Source: KBS-96 sp049585195
Lineage (GTDB): Bacteria > Acidobacteriota > Terriglobia > Bryobacterales > Bryobacteraceae
Direction of reading: 5' to 3'
Assembly (NCBI GenBank): GCA_049585195.1
Contig: JBAUZG010000270.1
Span: forward strand, 1-27,769
Length of the DNA stretch: 27,769 bases
Below the pieces are notes generated by a model. It saw nothing but the letters and a program-made list of their open reading frames with translations. It was not told where the DNA came from and ran no database searches. Numbering within the stretch: the first letter of the stretch is position 1; each line of letters begins with the position of its first letter. The translations under genes were made by a program, and so were the position numbers. Positions 1-7,893 of this stretch are shown here, in pieces.

Positions 1-562
1 AGGCCAGCAAAAGCAGCAAAAGCCAGGGCGAAAACCAGAGGATAGGGACGGCGAGAGAAATAGTGGTGATGGCCTGCTGGATGAACTGGCCCGTGGCTTG
101 AATCATGACCAGGCGATCGGTGGCCTGAACCCGAGCGCGCTCGAGCCGATCGTAGTACTCCGGATTTTCGTAAGCCGCGAGATCCAGTTGCGAGGCATGA
201 TCGAGAACCAGAATGCTGACGTGACGCGAGTACCGATCTGATAGCACCGTATCTAGGAACGCGATCAAACGGCTCGAAACAGCCCCAATGATAGCGAGAG
301 CGAATTCGGCCCCAACCAGCCACCAGAAATTCTTGGGCGGCGGCTGGTGCTTTGGCAGGATGTCGCCGAGGATTCCTATGATGCGCGCGGAAATGTAGGT
401 GACGCCGACCGGAACGACCGAGACAAAGACGCGGGCCAGCAGGCCGGAGCCGACGACCCAGGGCCCCGATTGCCACACGATTTTAAGGACCACCGGAATA
501 TTGCGCATGGCCGTCAGCCGGTCTTCCCATGCGGCCAGAAACGATTGCCGGTTTTCGTGCAT
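1..562 (-). CDS. ABC exporter, N-terminal transmembrane part (cut by window edge)
   Basis: The minus strand is open from an ATG at 562-560 to the left edge, giving 187 codons with no stop. The product starts MHENRQSFLAAW and has hydrophobic stretches at about residues 32-64, 79-103 and 158-187. Between them (about 125-145) is an ENPEYYDRLERA segment, which is characteristic of the intracellular loop in half-size ABC exporters that fuse a six-helix membrane domain to an ATPase. The ATPase part would lie outside the window, so Walker motifs cannot be checked. An AAGGA ribosome site sits 6 bases upstream of the ATG. The stop of the upstream isomerase-like gene is only 20 bp away, so the two are probably co-transcribed. 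The substrate cannot be told from the sequence. Confidence 0.85.
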   Translation of the reverse strand, partial: MHENRQSFLAAWEDRLTAMRNIPVVLKIVWQSGPWVVGSGLLARVFVSVVPVGVTYISARIIGILGDILPKHQPPPKNFWWLVGAEFALAIIGAVSSRLIAFLDTVLSDRYSRHVSILVLDHASQLDLAAYENPEYYDRLERARVQATDRLVMIQATGQFIQQAITTISLAVPILWFSPWLLLLLLA

Positions 563-582
563 GCAATTTCCTTGCGCCCGCG

Positions 583-1536
583 CTAGGCCAGGTACTTGAT
601 GGTCTCCTCGATCAATGTGTCGGTTCCCTCGAACGGGTCGCCAGAAGCGGTGTCGTACTCCATGGAAAAGTAGCCGCGGTAGGAACTGGCGCGGGCGATG
701 GCAAACATCTTGCCCACGTCTACTCGATAGACGCGGCCGCCTTTGGCTGTGATGATGTTCTTGACATGGCACATGCCGTAGGCATACCCAAACATCGCTT
801 TGACAGCTTTCTCGTTGTACTCGGCGTCATGCCCCTGCATGGAATTGCCGAAATCGGGCAGAGCGCGAAGGTAGGGACTGTTCACTTTACGTATGACGCT
901 GATAAGAAAGTAAGGATCTTCGGAAACTGCGCTATCGTTTTCGAGATTTACGATAATGTTGCGTTCGGCGCCATAATCGACGAGCCGCCGTAGGCTATCG
1001 GCCGCCAAAGGCACGTTGCGCGCCACGCCGGGCCGCGCATGTATGTGCTGGCGGACGCTCGGGGAGCCGATGTGGCGGGCAATGTCGATCCACTTTCGGC
1101 CATAGGCCACGGCGGCGTCGCGCTCGGAGCGATTGGGATCGTAAAAGTTTTTTCCCGCTAATCCGAGATCGACAACGTGAGATTTAGCGCGTTCAACCTC
1201 GGTGCGAAACGTATCGAGATAGGCGCTATCCGTTGAAGAGAAATGATCGGCAAGCGGATTGATGTTGTAAACATTGAACCGCTTGGCCACCATGCCCGCA
1301 AACTCCTTCAGGTCCATAATGGCTTTGTCGGGGCCTGCCTTTGCGAGTGGCGCTGTGGCGGGGTTGCGTCCACGATTAGACGGGCTTTGGATATAGGCGC
1401 GGAAAGGATATGAGGTAATAGCGATCCGGTCGCGAGCATTTGTGGGAAAAGTAAGGTCGGGCCCCGCATCCCTGGCCGCCGCGGAACTCGCCACGCAGAG
1501 ACTCGCGAGAAACCGGCGGCGCGAAAGAGTCATCAT
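583..1536 (-). CDS. Tat-type exported sugar phosphate isomerase/epimerase-like TIM barrel
   Basis: A 317-residue protein with an SRRRFLASLCVASSAAA N-terminus, which resembles a twin-arginine signal although the hydrophobic core is short. The remainder fits the xylose-isomerase-like / AP-endonuclease-2 TIM-barrel family, which binds a divalent metal and isomerises or epimerises sugars. Plausible metal ligands in the family order are Glu199 (VNLEND), Asp228 (LPDFGN), His257 (CHVKN) and Glu293 (SMEYD). The family assignment is good; the substrate is unknown. The start could be either of two adjacent ATGs; neither has a clear ribosome site. It is the first gene of a minus-strand pair with the ABC exporter and diverges from the beta-propeller gene across 130 bp. 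Confidence 0.85.
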   Translation of the reverse strand: MMTLSRRRFLASLCVASSAAARDAGPDLTFPTNARDRIAITSYPFRAYIQSPSNRGRNPATAPLAKAGPDKAIMDLKEFAGMVAKRFNVYNINPLADHFSSTDSAYLDTFRTEVERAKSHVVDLGLAGKNFYDPNRSERDAAVAYGRKWIDIARHIGSPSVRQHIHARPGVARNVPLAADSLRRLVDYGAERNIIVNLENDSAVSEDPYFLISVIRKVNSPYLRALPDFGNSMQGHDAEYNEKAVKAMFGYAYGMCHVKNIITAKGGRVYRVDVGKMFAIARASSYRGYFSMEYDTASGDPFEGTDTLIEETIKYLA

Positions 1537-1652
1537 CGTCGAAGGACCGGCAACTGCGGCCTAATAACCGATTGGAGCATACTTGCTGTTCCTGGCTGTC
1601 GCTTCCGGCCAGAATTGGGCTGTGATACTGTAGCGAAGTTGAGCTACTGCTC

Positions 1653-1658
1653 GGGAGG
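1653..1658 (+). promoter_or_regulatory. ribosome binding site for the propeller gene
   Basis: GGGAGG lies 8 bases before the ATG at 1667. It supports that start. The 130-bp divergent gap (1537-1666) must hold promoters for both directions, but I see no convincing -35/-10 pair. Confidence 0.6.
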
Positions 1659-1666
1659 CGCGAGAC

Positions 1667-2680
1667 ATGTCACGTTCTCAGGTTTTCCTCGGCTTGGCCG
1701 TTGTGTTGGCGCTACTATCGTCTCCGGGCGCTCAGTCCCGGGACAACACACGCAACACGGGAATGCTCCTCGTTGCGAATAAAGGCGATCAAAGCCTCGG
1801 CTTGATCGATCCCGTCAAGAACCAGCAGATTGCCGAAGTGCCCGAAGGTGGTGTGACTGGCCACGAGGTTATCGCCTCTCCCGATGGACGAATGGCTTAC
1901 GTGCCGATTTACGGCAATTCAGGTGTTGGCAAGCCGGGTACGAATGGACAAAAGGTGGTAGCGATTGATCTCGAGCAGCGTAAGGTGGTCGGAACACTTG
2001 ATTTCGGTCATGGAGTAAGACCGCACTGCCCGTTGTTCGGTCCGAAGAATGGGCTCTTATATGTCACGACGGAGTTGGACCAAACGATCAGTATCATCGA
2101 CCCGCATTCGCTCAAGGTAATCGGCACCATTCCTACGGGACAGCCCGAATCGCATATGCTCGCGATCAGCCACGATGGCAAGCGTGGATACACAGCGAAC
2201 GTGGGACCGGGTACGGTGTCGGTTCTCGATATGGAGGGGCGCAAGACGCTTGCCGTGATTCCTATTTCGGGAGAGACGCAACGGATTTCGGTTTCCGCTG
2301 ACGATAGTATGGCCTTTACTTCAGACCAGACGAGCCCGCGGCTGGCTGTGATCGACACCTCGACAGATAAAGTGAAGACCTGGGTTCGTTTACCGGGTAC
2401 CGGATACGGAACCGCCGCTACGGAGGATGGACGCTGGCTCGTTGTAGCTGTGCCGCCCGTGAACAAAGTGGCAGTGGTCGATTTGAAAACGATGGAAGTC
2501 GCGCATACGGTTGACGTGCCCAGCGCGCCGCAAGAGGTTTTGATCGGGCCGGGCGGCGACCTCGCCTATGTTTCCTGTGACCGCAGCCATAAGGTGGCGG
2601 CTATCAAAACTTCCGACTGGACGGTCGCGAGCCTGATTGACGCGGGCAAGGGTGCGGACGGCCTTGCCTGGGCGAGGTAG
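1667..2680 (+). CDS. secreted YncE-like (YVTN-type) beta-propeller protein
   Basis: A 337-residue protein with a Sec signal (hydrophobic residues 7-22, cleavage likely near AQS-RDN). It is followed by repeating blade units of the type 'I-D-P/D-x-x-x-x-x-V-x-x-I-P' and 'S-P/H-D-G-x-x-x-Y', for example at about residues 35-80, 100-145, 148-190, 195-235, 240-280 and 285-330. This is the pattern of YncE / YVTN seven-bladed propellers, which act as extracytoplasmic binding scaffolds. No catalytic or metal-binding motif is obvious. It precedes dhaKL by 51 bp, partly occupied by a hairpin repeat, so co-transcription is possible but not certain. The ligand is unknown. Confidence 0.85.
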   Translation: MSRSQVFLGLAVVLALLSSPGAQSRDNTRNTGMLLVANKGDQSLGLIDPVKNQQIAEVPEGGVTGHEVIASPDGRMAYVPIYGNSGVGKPGTNGQKVVAIDLEQRKVVGTLDFGHGVRPHCPLFGPKNGLLYVTTELDQTISIIDPHSLKVIGTIPTGQPESHMLAISHDGKRGYTANVGPGTVSVLDMEGRKTLAVIPISGETQRISVSADDSMAFTSDQTSPRLAVIDTSTDKVKTWVRLPGTGYGTAATEDGRWLVVAVPPVNKVAVVDLKTMEVAHTVDVPSAPQEVLIGPGGDLAYVSCDRSHKVAAIKTSDWTVASLIDAGKGADGLAWAR

Positions 2681-2690
2681 ACTGCATGCG

Positions 2691-2726
2691 GGGCTGAAGT
2701 CCCGCGCGGGCTGAAGCCCACCCTCC
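2691..2726. repeat. double-hairpin dispersed repeat, copy 1
   Basis: Two adjacent small stem-loops: GGGCT-GA-AGTCC (one G:T pair) followed by GGGCT-GA-AGCCC, then CACCCTCC. Bases 2697-2726 are identical to 27312-27341. The element ends 5 bases before the dhaKL start codon, where a ribosome site would be expected. Confidence 0.85.
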
Positions 2727-2731
2727 GAGTC

Positions 2732-4459
2732 ATGAAGAAGCTCATCAATCGCCCCGACCGAGTGGTCGAGGAGATGATAGAAGGGCTTCTCGCTCTCTAC
2801 CCGGAACAATCCCGGATCGAGGGCTTAAATGTGCTCTTGCGATCGGATGCGGCGGAGGAGCGTGACCGCAAAGTAGCGCTGATCTCGGGCGGCGGAAGCG
2901 GCCACGAACCGGCGCATGCGGGCTACATAGGCCGAGGCATGCTAACGGCGGCCGTGGCGGGTGAGGTATTTACATCGCCTAGCGCGAAATCGGTGTACGC
3001 GGCCATAAAGGCCGTAGGCGGCAGCGCGGGCGTGGCGCTGATTGTAAAAAATTACACAGGCGACCGCTTGAATTTCGGTTTCGCGGCAGAAATGGCGCGT
3101 GCCGATGGCCTTTGCGTAGAAATCGTGACAGTGGCAGAAGATGTGGCGCTGCTCGACTCCCACGACCGCTCGGACGCGCGCGGGATTGCGGGCACCGTCC
3201 TCGTCCACAAAATCGCGGGAGCGGCCGCGGAAGAAGGCCGAAGCCTCAAAGAGGTTGTCTCGGTTGCGCAGGCTGCGGCGGACGACATCGGGACCATGGG
3301 TATTTCGCTCGCAGCGGGAACTTCGCCTGTTACGGCGAGACAAAGCTTTCTCTTGGGAGAGCGTGAAGTGGAGCTTGGCCTCGGCATTCATGGCGAGCCG
3401 GGCATCCGGCGCATGCCGCTCCAGACCGCCGCCGAGATGGTCGATCTCCTCATCGACCCAATCGTGCGCGCGCGCAACTTGCTCACGGGTGACCGGATTG
3501 CAGTATTGGTGAACAATCTTGGTTCAACCACACCGATGGAGCTTGCGATTGTAGGCCGGTCGGCTTACGAGCGCTTAGAATCGCAGGGCCTAATAGTCGA
3601 GCGGATGTACGCGGGCACGTTCCTTTCGTCGCTCGATATGGCGGGCGTCTCGATTTCGATCATGCGCGTGGACGACGAGCGATTGCGCTGGCTGGACGCG
3701 CCGGTTTCGGCTCCAGCCTGGCCGAACTTATCGGTACGAGCGGCATCGCCTTGGCAGGCGAGGACCATTACGGCAGAATCTGCCGTGGGGCGGATGTCCT
3801 CGTCCGCGGGCGACCTCCCGGTCGCGCCTCGGGACATCTCACGGGCAATTGAGGCGGCCTGCAAAGCGCTGATTGACGCAGAAGATTTGTTGACGGAGAT
3901 GGATCGCGAGGTGGGCGATGGCGACCTAGGCAACAATCTGGCGCGCGCTGCGCGAGCCGTTCAGAGCGCAGCCGCGCAGCTTCCACTCGATCATGTCAAG
4001 GAGGCGCTAAGAGAGATTGGCGTTATTTTGCAGGACGTGATGGGCGGTTCGTCCGGCCCTCTGTATGGCGTTTTATTCTTGAAGGCCGCTGCGGCGCTGG
4101 ACACCCGAGGCATGAACGATTTAACAAATTGGGCAGCGGCCGTCGAAGCAGGCTGCGTCGCGATTAGCGAAATTGGCGGAGCGCGTCCAGGCGACCGCAC
4201 CATGCTCGATGCGCTTGTGCCGTTCGTAGATACCCTCGCCATCGAAGCCGCAGCGAAGACGCCGATAGCTCGCGCGTTGACGGCTGCTTCGATAGCTGCT
4301 GAAGAAGGAGCACGGAAAACCGCCAATATGCTTCCGCGCCGGGGGCGCTCGAGCTATCTCGCCGAACGTGCGCTCGGCCATCCCGACCCGGGTGCAATCG
4401 CGGCATCCATCTGGCTACGCGCGGTTTCATCGTCATTGATCGGGAACCCGCCACAATAG
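2732..4459 (+). CDS. dhaK: ATP-dependent dihydroxyacetone kinase (DhaK-DhaL fusion)
   Basis: A 575-residue single-chain kinase that phosphorylates dihydroxyacetone (or glyceraldehyde) with ATP in the cytoplasm. The DhaK half (about 1-325) shows SGGGSGHEPAHAGY at 52-65, KNYTGD at 106-111 and GLGIHGEPG, with His220 in the position of the histidine that binds the substrate covalently. The DhaL half (about 365-570) shows Asp391, Asp396 and Asp398 in DREVGDGDLGNN, spaced as the metal-nucleotide aspartates of Citrobacter DhaK, then GGSSGPLYG and GDRTMLDAL. Length is normal for the ATP-dependent class, so no PTS partner is needed. The start MKKLINRPD aligns with the family N-terminus although no ribosome site is visible. 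The oxidase gene begins 4 bases after its stop, indicating one transcript. Confidence 0.95.
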   Translation: MKKLINRPDRVVEEMIEGLLALYPEQSRIEGLNVLLRSDAAEERDRKVALISGGGSGHEPAHAGYIGRGMLTAAVAGEVFTSPSAKSVYAAIKAVGGSAGVALIVKNYTGDRLNFGFAAEMARADGLCVEIVTVAEDVALLDSHDRSDARGIAGTVLVHKIAGAAAEEGRSLKEVVSVAQAAADDIGTMGISLAAGTSPVTARQSFLLGEREVELGLGIHGEPGIRRMPLQTAAEMVDLLIDPIVRARNLLTGDRIAVLVNNLGSTTPMELAIVGRSAYERLESQGLIVERMYAGTFLSSLDMAGVSISIMRVDDERLRWLDAPVSAPAWPNLSVRAASPWQARTITAESAVGRMSSSAGDLPVAPRDISRAIEAACKALIDAEDLLTEMDREVGDGDLGNNLARAARAVQSAAAQLPLDHVKEALREIGVILQDVMGGSSGPLYGVLFLKAAAALDTRGMNDLTNWAAAVEAGCVAISEIGGARPGDRTMLDALVPFVDTLAIEAAAKTPIARALTAASIAAEEGARKTANMLPRRGRSSYLAERALGHPDPGAIAASIWLRAVSSSLIGNPPQ

Positions 4460-4463
4460 ACAT

Positions 4464-5801
4464 GTGAACCGTAGAGATTTCTTACGGCTGTGCGCGGCGG
4501 GAGCGTCTATGCCGCTCATCGGGGATTCGGTGCCGGATTCTTTCCCCGCCGTCACGCTCCGGATCACGCCGGTTACCGTTGACCTGGCGCCGGGGCGCTC
4601 GGTCCGGACTGTTGGCTATAACGGATCGAGTCCGGGGCCTGTAATCCGAGTACGCGAAGGCGGCACTGTGACGTTCGATGTCCGTAACGAAACCGATTCG
4701 ACCGAAATTGTGCACTGGCATGGCCTCCATATCCCATCGGATGTCGACGGATCGATCGAGGAAGGAACGCCGACTGTTGAGAAAGGCGAATCTCGCCGTT
4801 ACACGTTTCAAGCCTCGCCGGCGGGGACTCGCTGGTATCACACGCACATGATGGCGGGGCGCAACCTGAGGCGCGGCTTGTATACGGGACAGTTCGGGTT
4901 TTTGATCGTCGAGCCGCGCAGCGAGGCTGGCGCGTATGACCAGGAAGTGCTGCTCGCGATGCATGAATGGAATGGCTTTCCTACCGCAGGTTCGGAAGAT
5001 GACGATTCCATGGACATCGGCTACAAGCACTTCTCGATCAACGATCGTTGCCTGGGCTTCGGCGAACCGATCCACGTCAAACAAGGGCAAAGGATCCTGT
5101 TCCGCATACTGAATGCGAGCGCCACGCTGCCGCATCGCATTGGTTTATCGGGCCACAAATTCAAGGTTGTCGCACTGGATGGAAATCCTGTGCCTCATCC
5201 GACCGAAGTGGAAGCGCTTGAACTGGGGCCGGCGGAAAGAATCGACGCGACGGTCGAAATGAATAACCCAGGAGTATGGATCCTCGGTTCGACTGACGAA
5301 GTTGAACGTAAACAGGGCCTGGGCACAGTGATCGAGTATTCAAACCGGCGCGGCGAAGCGCAGTGGCGTGCGCCCTCCGCCGAGCGCTGGGATTACACGC
5401 GCTTTGGCGGGCAACGGACAACCGAGAAACCGGCGACACGCGTGCCGCTGGTTTTCGAAAAGAAGTTCGCCGGACATCATTGGGTCGACAAATGGACAAT
5501 TAACGGGCAGTCTTTCCCAAAAGCCGATCCCATAAACGTCCGGCAAGGACAGCGGTACCGGCTCGTCTTTGACAACCGGAGCAACGAAGCGCACCCGGTC
5601 CATCTGCATCGCCACAGTTTCGAACTGGTGAGCGTAGAAGGCCACAAGACGGTGGGCATTCAGAAAGATACCGTGGTTGTGCGGCCGAATGCCGCCACCG
5701 AAGTGGATTTGGTTGCAGACAACCCGGGGCCGACATTATTCCATTGCCATCAACAGATGCACATGGATTACGGCTTCATGAAAATGTTGGAATATATGTA
5801 G
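4464..5801 (+). CDS. Tat-exported multicopper oxidase (laccase-like)
   Basis: A 445-residue multicopper oxidase beginning at GTG with a twin-arginine signal (MNRRDFLRLCAAGAS), so folded export with copper is likely. All four copper motifs are present: HWHGLH (His84, His86), WYHTH (His126, His128), HPVHLH (His377, His380, His382) and HCHQQMH (His427, Cys428, His429, His433). The residue at the type-1 axial position, Cys428+10, is Phe438 rather than Met, with Met439 next to it. The enzyme oxidises a donor, such as a phenol or metal ion, and reduces oxygen to water in the periplasm; the donor is unknown. It follows dhaKL by 4 bp and a hairpin lies 44 bp after its stop. Confidence 0.93.
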   Translation: MNRRDFLRLCAAGASMPLIGDSVPDSFPAVTLRITPVTVDLAPGRSVRTVGYNGSSPGPVIRVREGGTVTFDVRNETDSTEIVHWHGLHIPSDVDGSIEEGTPTVEKGESRRYTFQASPAGTRWYHTHMMAGRNLRRGLYTGQFGFLIVEPRSEAGAYDQEVLLAMHEWNGFPTAGSEDDDSMDIGYKHFSINDRCLGFGEPIHVKQGQRILFRILNASATLPHRIGLSGHKFKVVALDGNPVPHPTEVEALELGPAERIDATVEMNNPGVWILGSTDEVERKQGLGTVIEYSNRRGEAQWRAPSAERWDYTRFGGQRTTEKPATRVPLVFEKKFAGHHWVDKWTINGQSFPKADPINVRQGQRYRLVFDNRSNEAHPVHLHRHSFELVSVEGHKTVGIQKDTVVVRPNAATEVDLVADNPGPTLFHCHQQMHMDYGFMKMLEYM

Positions 5802-6293
5802 CCCGTGAGGAAGAAGAGCCGGAAGCGTGGGCGACCGACCTGTGGGGCGGGCTATCTTGCCCGCCGCCCGCTTTGAGCTGGCGTCTCTCCGGGATTTCCA
5901 GGTACTAGAAACATTTCTCCGAGACACCGACAAACTGGGGAAGTGGATTGAGCTTGCCAGTGGCGTTTTATCAGTCCCTATCCGCGAACGATTTCGGACG
6001 TGCCCGATTCGAAGTGAGTTGCGCACGCTCTGGAGAGGCAGAAGGAGGCATTATTCAGGTTATACATCCAGTTGTTTTTCGGAATCTTTCAAGCTTGCCG
6101 ATGCGGCTCGATCAATCCGTACGCGACGGATTGGCCACTCATGTGGCACTGAAGGCAAATGCATGAACGGCACCCTAGCTCCACAGGCGAATAAGGGATC
6201 AAGGCAGCAGCGACCACAGACTCCAAACGCAATCAAAATGGCGAGCGCCCAGAATTCGCCCGCCGTTTCCGTTCCTCTGCGGCTTTTTGCAAT
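5802..6293. other. 492-bp gap without a convincing gene
   Basis: This stretch lies between the oxidase (plus) and the HAF-repeat gene (minus), so both neighbours end here. Open frames exist on both strands (for example 5827-6297 plus), but they have no recognisable domain, no good ribosome site and arginine/serine-rich composition typical of GC-rich shadow frames. The only clear structure is the hairpin at 5846-5865. It may be a decayed gene, but I cannot name one. Confidence 0.5.
5846..5865. terminator. strong GC hairpin after the oxidase gene
   Basis: Perfect 7-bp arms GGCGGGC / GCCCGCC around a 6-base loop (TATCTT). It lies 44 bp after the oxidase stop. There is no U-run, so it is either an RNA-stabilising or Rho-assisted end, or a dispersed palindromic element. 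Confidence 0.5.
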
Positions 6294-7646
6294 CTAATGT
6301 GGTCCGCCGATGTAATAGCGGCGAACCGGCTGCTGAAGCAGCTTGCGGGCATTGTCGGACAGCGCTGGTTGCGGACTTTCGGCGGCCTCATCTGCTTCGG
6401 CGGCCGTGCCCTGTATATCCTTGCAGCCCTCCGCGTCGGCGTGGTTCTGGTCGCATGGCGTCGCCAGAAATGCATGGACGTTGCCGGCGATCAAGCCTTG
6501 GCCCACGATCTCTCCAGCATTATTGATCGAGAGAGCCATCTGTAGATACCACGGTGAGTCCTTCGGGATGAACTTATTGAGGTCCATTGGCACTTTGTCT
6601 CGCCAAACGAGGGCGCGCGAGTTCCCGGTGGTCCCGTCTATCGAAAAGCCAACCACCTCGCCTTCGTCGTTAATAGTGTTACAGCACGGAGCAACGGTCA
6701 CGACGGCCCCGGGAAGAATGCCGAGATCCTGCATACCTGTGTTTCGAGTCCATACGAAGGCGTGAATGTTGCCGTCTTTAGAGGATTGCGAGCCCCCGAC
6801 CACTTCACCTCGATTATTGATGCTGTTGGCAACGTTAAGCGTGCCTCCCAAACTGCCGAGGTCAGTGGGCGAGCCGTCTTCTTCCCAGAGCACTGCGTGG
6901 GCCCCAGCGGGGCTTGGAGGAATTGCGGTGTTCGAGCACAGGCCCGATGCGCCGACGACTTGGCCGCCGTCGTTGATCCCTAAGGCGAATCCGACGGTGT
7001 CGCCGGCGAGCGGATGAAGTTCCCGGATCTCGCCGTTTGGTTCCCATAGCACCGCTTCAAAACGGAAAACCGGAGAACTACCGTTGTTTAGGCATGAATC
7101 GCGAATGCCATTCTCCGAAAACCCGACCACCTGGCCTTCATCGTTGAGACCGAAAGCATTGTCGTTGTTGGCGTGTGGCAGGGTGGGAAGCGCTTTCAAT
7201 GTATCATCCTTCCAGATCGCCCCGAGGCATTGACGGTGAGTGCCGAACTCGCAAAAATCTTCACCATTCGGATCTAGCTTGGAAGTCTCGGAGCCAATCG
7301 CCGCCTCGCCGCCCAGGTTGGGCCCGTCTGCGCCGCTGTTGCAGCCAGGGCAGGCCGGCCCGCCCAATGTGCCGAGGTCTTTCAAGGGGCCAGTGCCATA
7401 CCAAAGGAAGGCGTGTTGAGGGCCCCCGGCGGTCAGATTCGAAGACCCGGCCACCCAGCCCGCATTGTTAATTTGAAAAGCCTGGCTCAACGTCCCGCCG
7501 GGAAACGTGCCAAGGTCGGTAACCGCGTAGTGCGGAGGGCCCTCTGCTTTGTTTTCTTGTTCGTCTTGAGCCATAATGCGGGCTGGCGTTGCCAACACAG
7601 CGCATAGCGCTGTCGCAGTAATGATCATGGATATTGTTGGTTTCAT
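6294..7646 (-). CDS. secreted HAF-repeat protein
   Basis: A 450-residue exported protein. I chose the ATG at 7646 because it begins directly with a Sec signal (MKPTISMIITATALCAVLATPARIMAQ); an in-frame ATG 48 bases upstream would add a non-signal tail. The body repeats two motifs about every 50-60 residues: 'A-x-x-[IL]-N-[ND]-x-G-x-V-[VA]-G' (six copies, such as INNAGWVAG, LNDEGQVVG, INDGGQVVG, INNRGEVVG) and 'DLGTLGG'-like turns with HAFLW. This is the HAF-repeat family of extracellular proteins, probably propeller-like (inference). Several cysteine pairs (CPGC, CC) suggest disulfides. No enzymatic motif is visible and the function is unknown. It diverges from the sigma factor gene. Confidence 0.8.
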   Translation of the reverse strand: MKPTISMIITATALCAVLATPARIMAQDEQENKAEGPPHYAVTDLGTFPGGTLSQAFQINNAGWVAGSSNLTAGGPQHAFLWYGTGPLKDLGTLGGPACPGCNSGADGPNLGGEAAIGSETSKLDPNGEDFCEFGTHRQCLGAIWKDDTLKALPTLPHANNDNAFGLNDEGQVVGFSENGIRDSCLNNGSSPVFRFEAVLWEPNGEIRELHPLAGDTVGFALGINDGGQVVGASGLCSNTAIPPSPAGAHAVLWEEDGSPTDLGSLGGTLNVANSINNRGEVVGGSQSSKDGNIHAFVWTRNTGMQDLGILPGAVVTVAPCCNTINDEGEVVGFSIDGTTGNSRALVWRDKVPMDLNKFIPKDSPWYLQMALSINNAGEIVGQGLIAGNVHAFLATPCDQNHADAEGCKDIQGTAAEADEAAESPQPALSDNARKLLQQPVRRYYIGGPH

Positions 7647-7893
7647 AGTTGTCTCGTATTGGTGCATCGCAATCAGGCATGAGCGTCCGGGCACACTCTT
7701 GCACCGCAGCCTGGGCCTCCCACTCTCGCGTCTCGCCTACGCCCGGCCGCCATCCTTTCATCTCCTTTAACGAGAATTGCGCTCGAAAACTGCAACATTA
7801 GCCAGCAATTCTTCAGGCCAAGGCGAAACCGGGTTCGGCGGCTTCGTGTTAGACTTGACGCACCTCAGTTCCGAGTTGCTGCCGGGCGGCTGC

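Noticed and set aside
6100..6260. Minus-strand short frame containing a CxxCxCxxCH string that resembles a haem c site
   Set aside because: The frame is under 50 codons, has only a TTG start, no signal peptide and no flanking cytochrome fold; most likely chance.
5827..6297. Plus-strand open frame of 156 codons after the oxidase
   Set aside because: No ribosome site, no recognisable domain, Arg/Ser-rich shadow-like composition, and it crosses a hairpin element.
7777..7893. 39-codon N-terminal extension of the sigma factor
   Set aside because: Family similarity starts at the inner ATG (7894); the extension has no sigma features.
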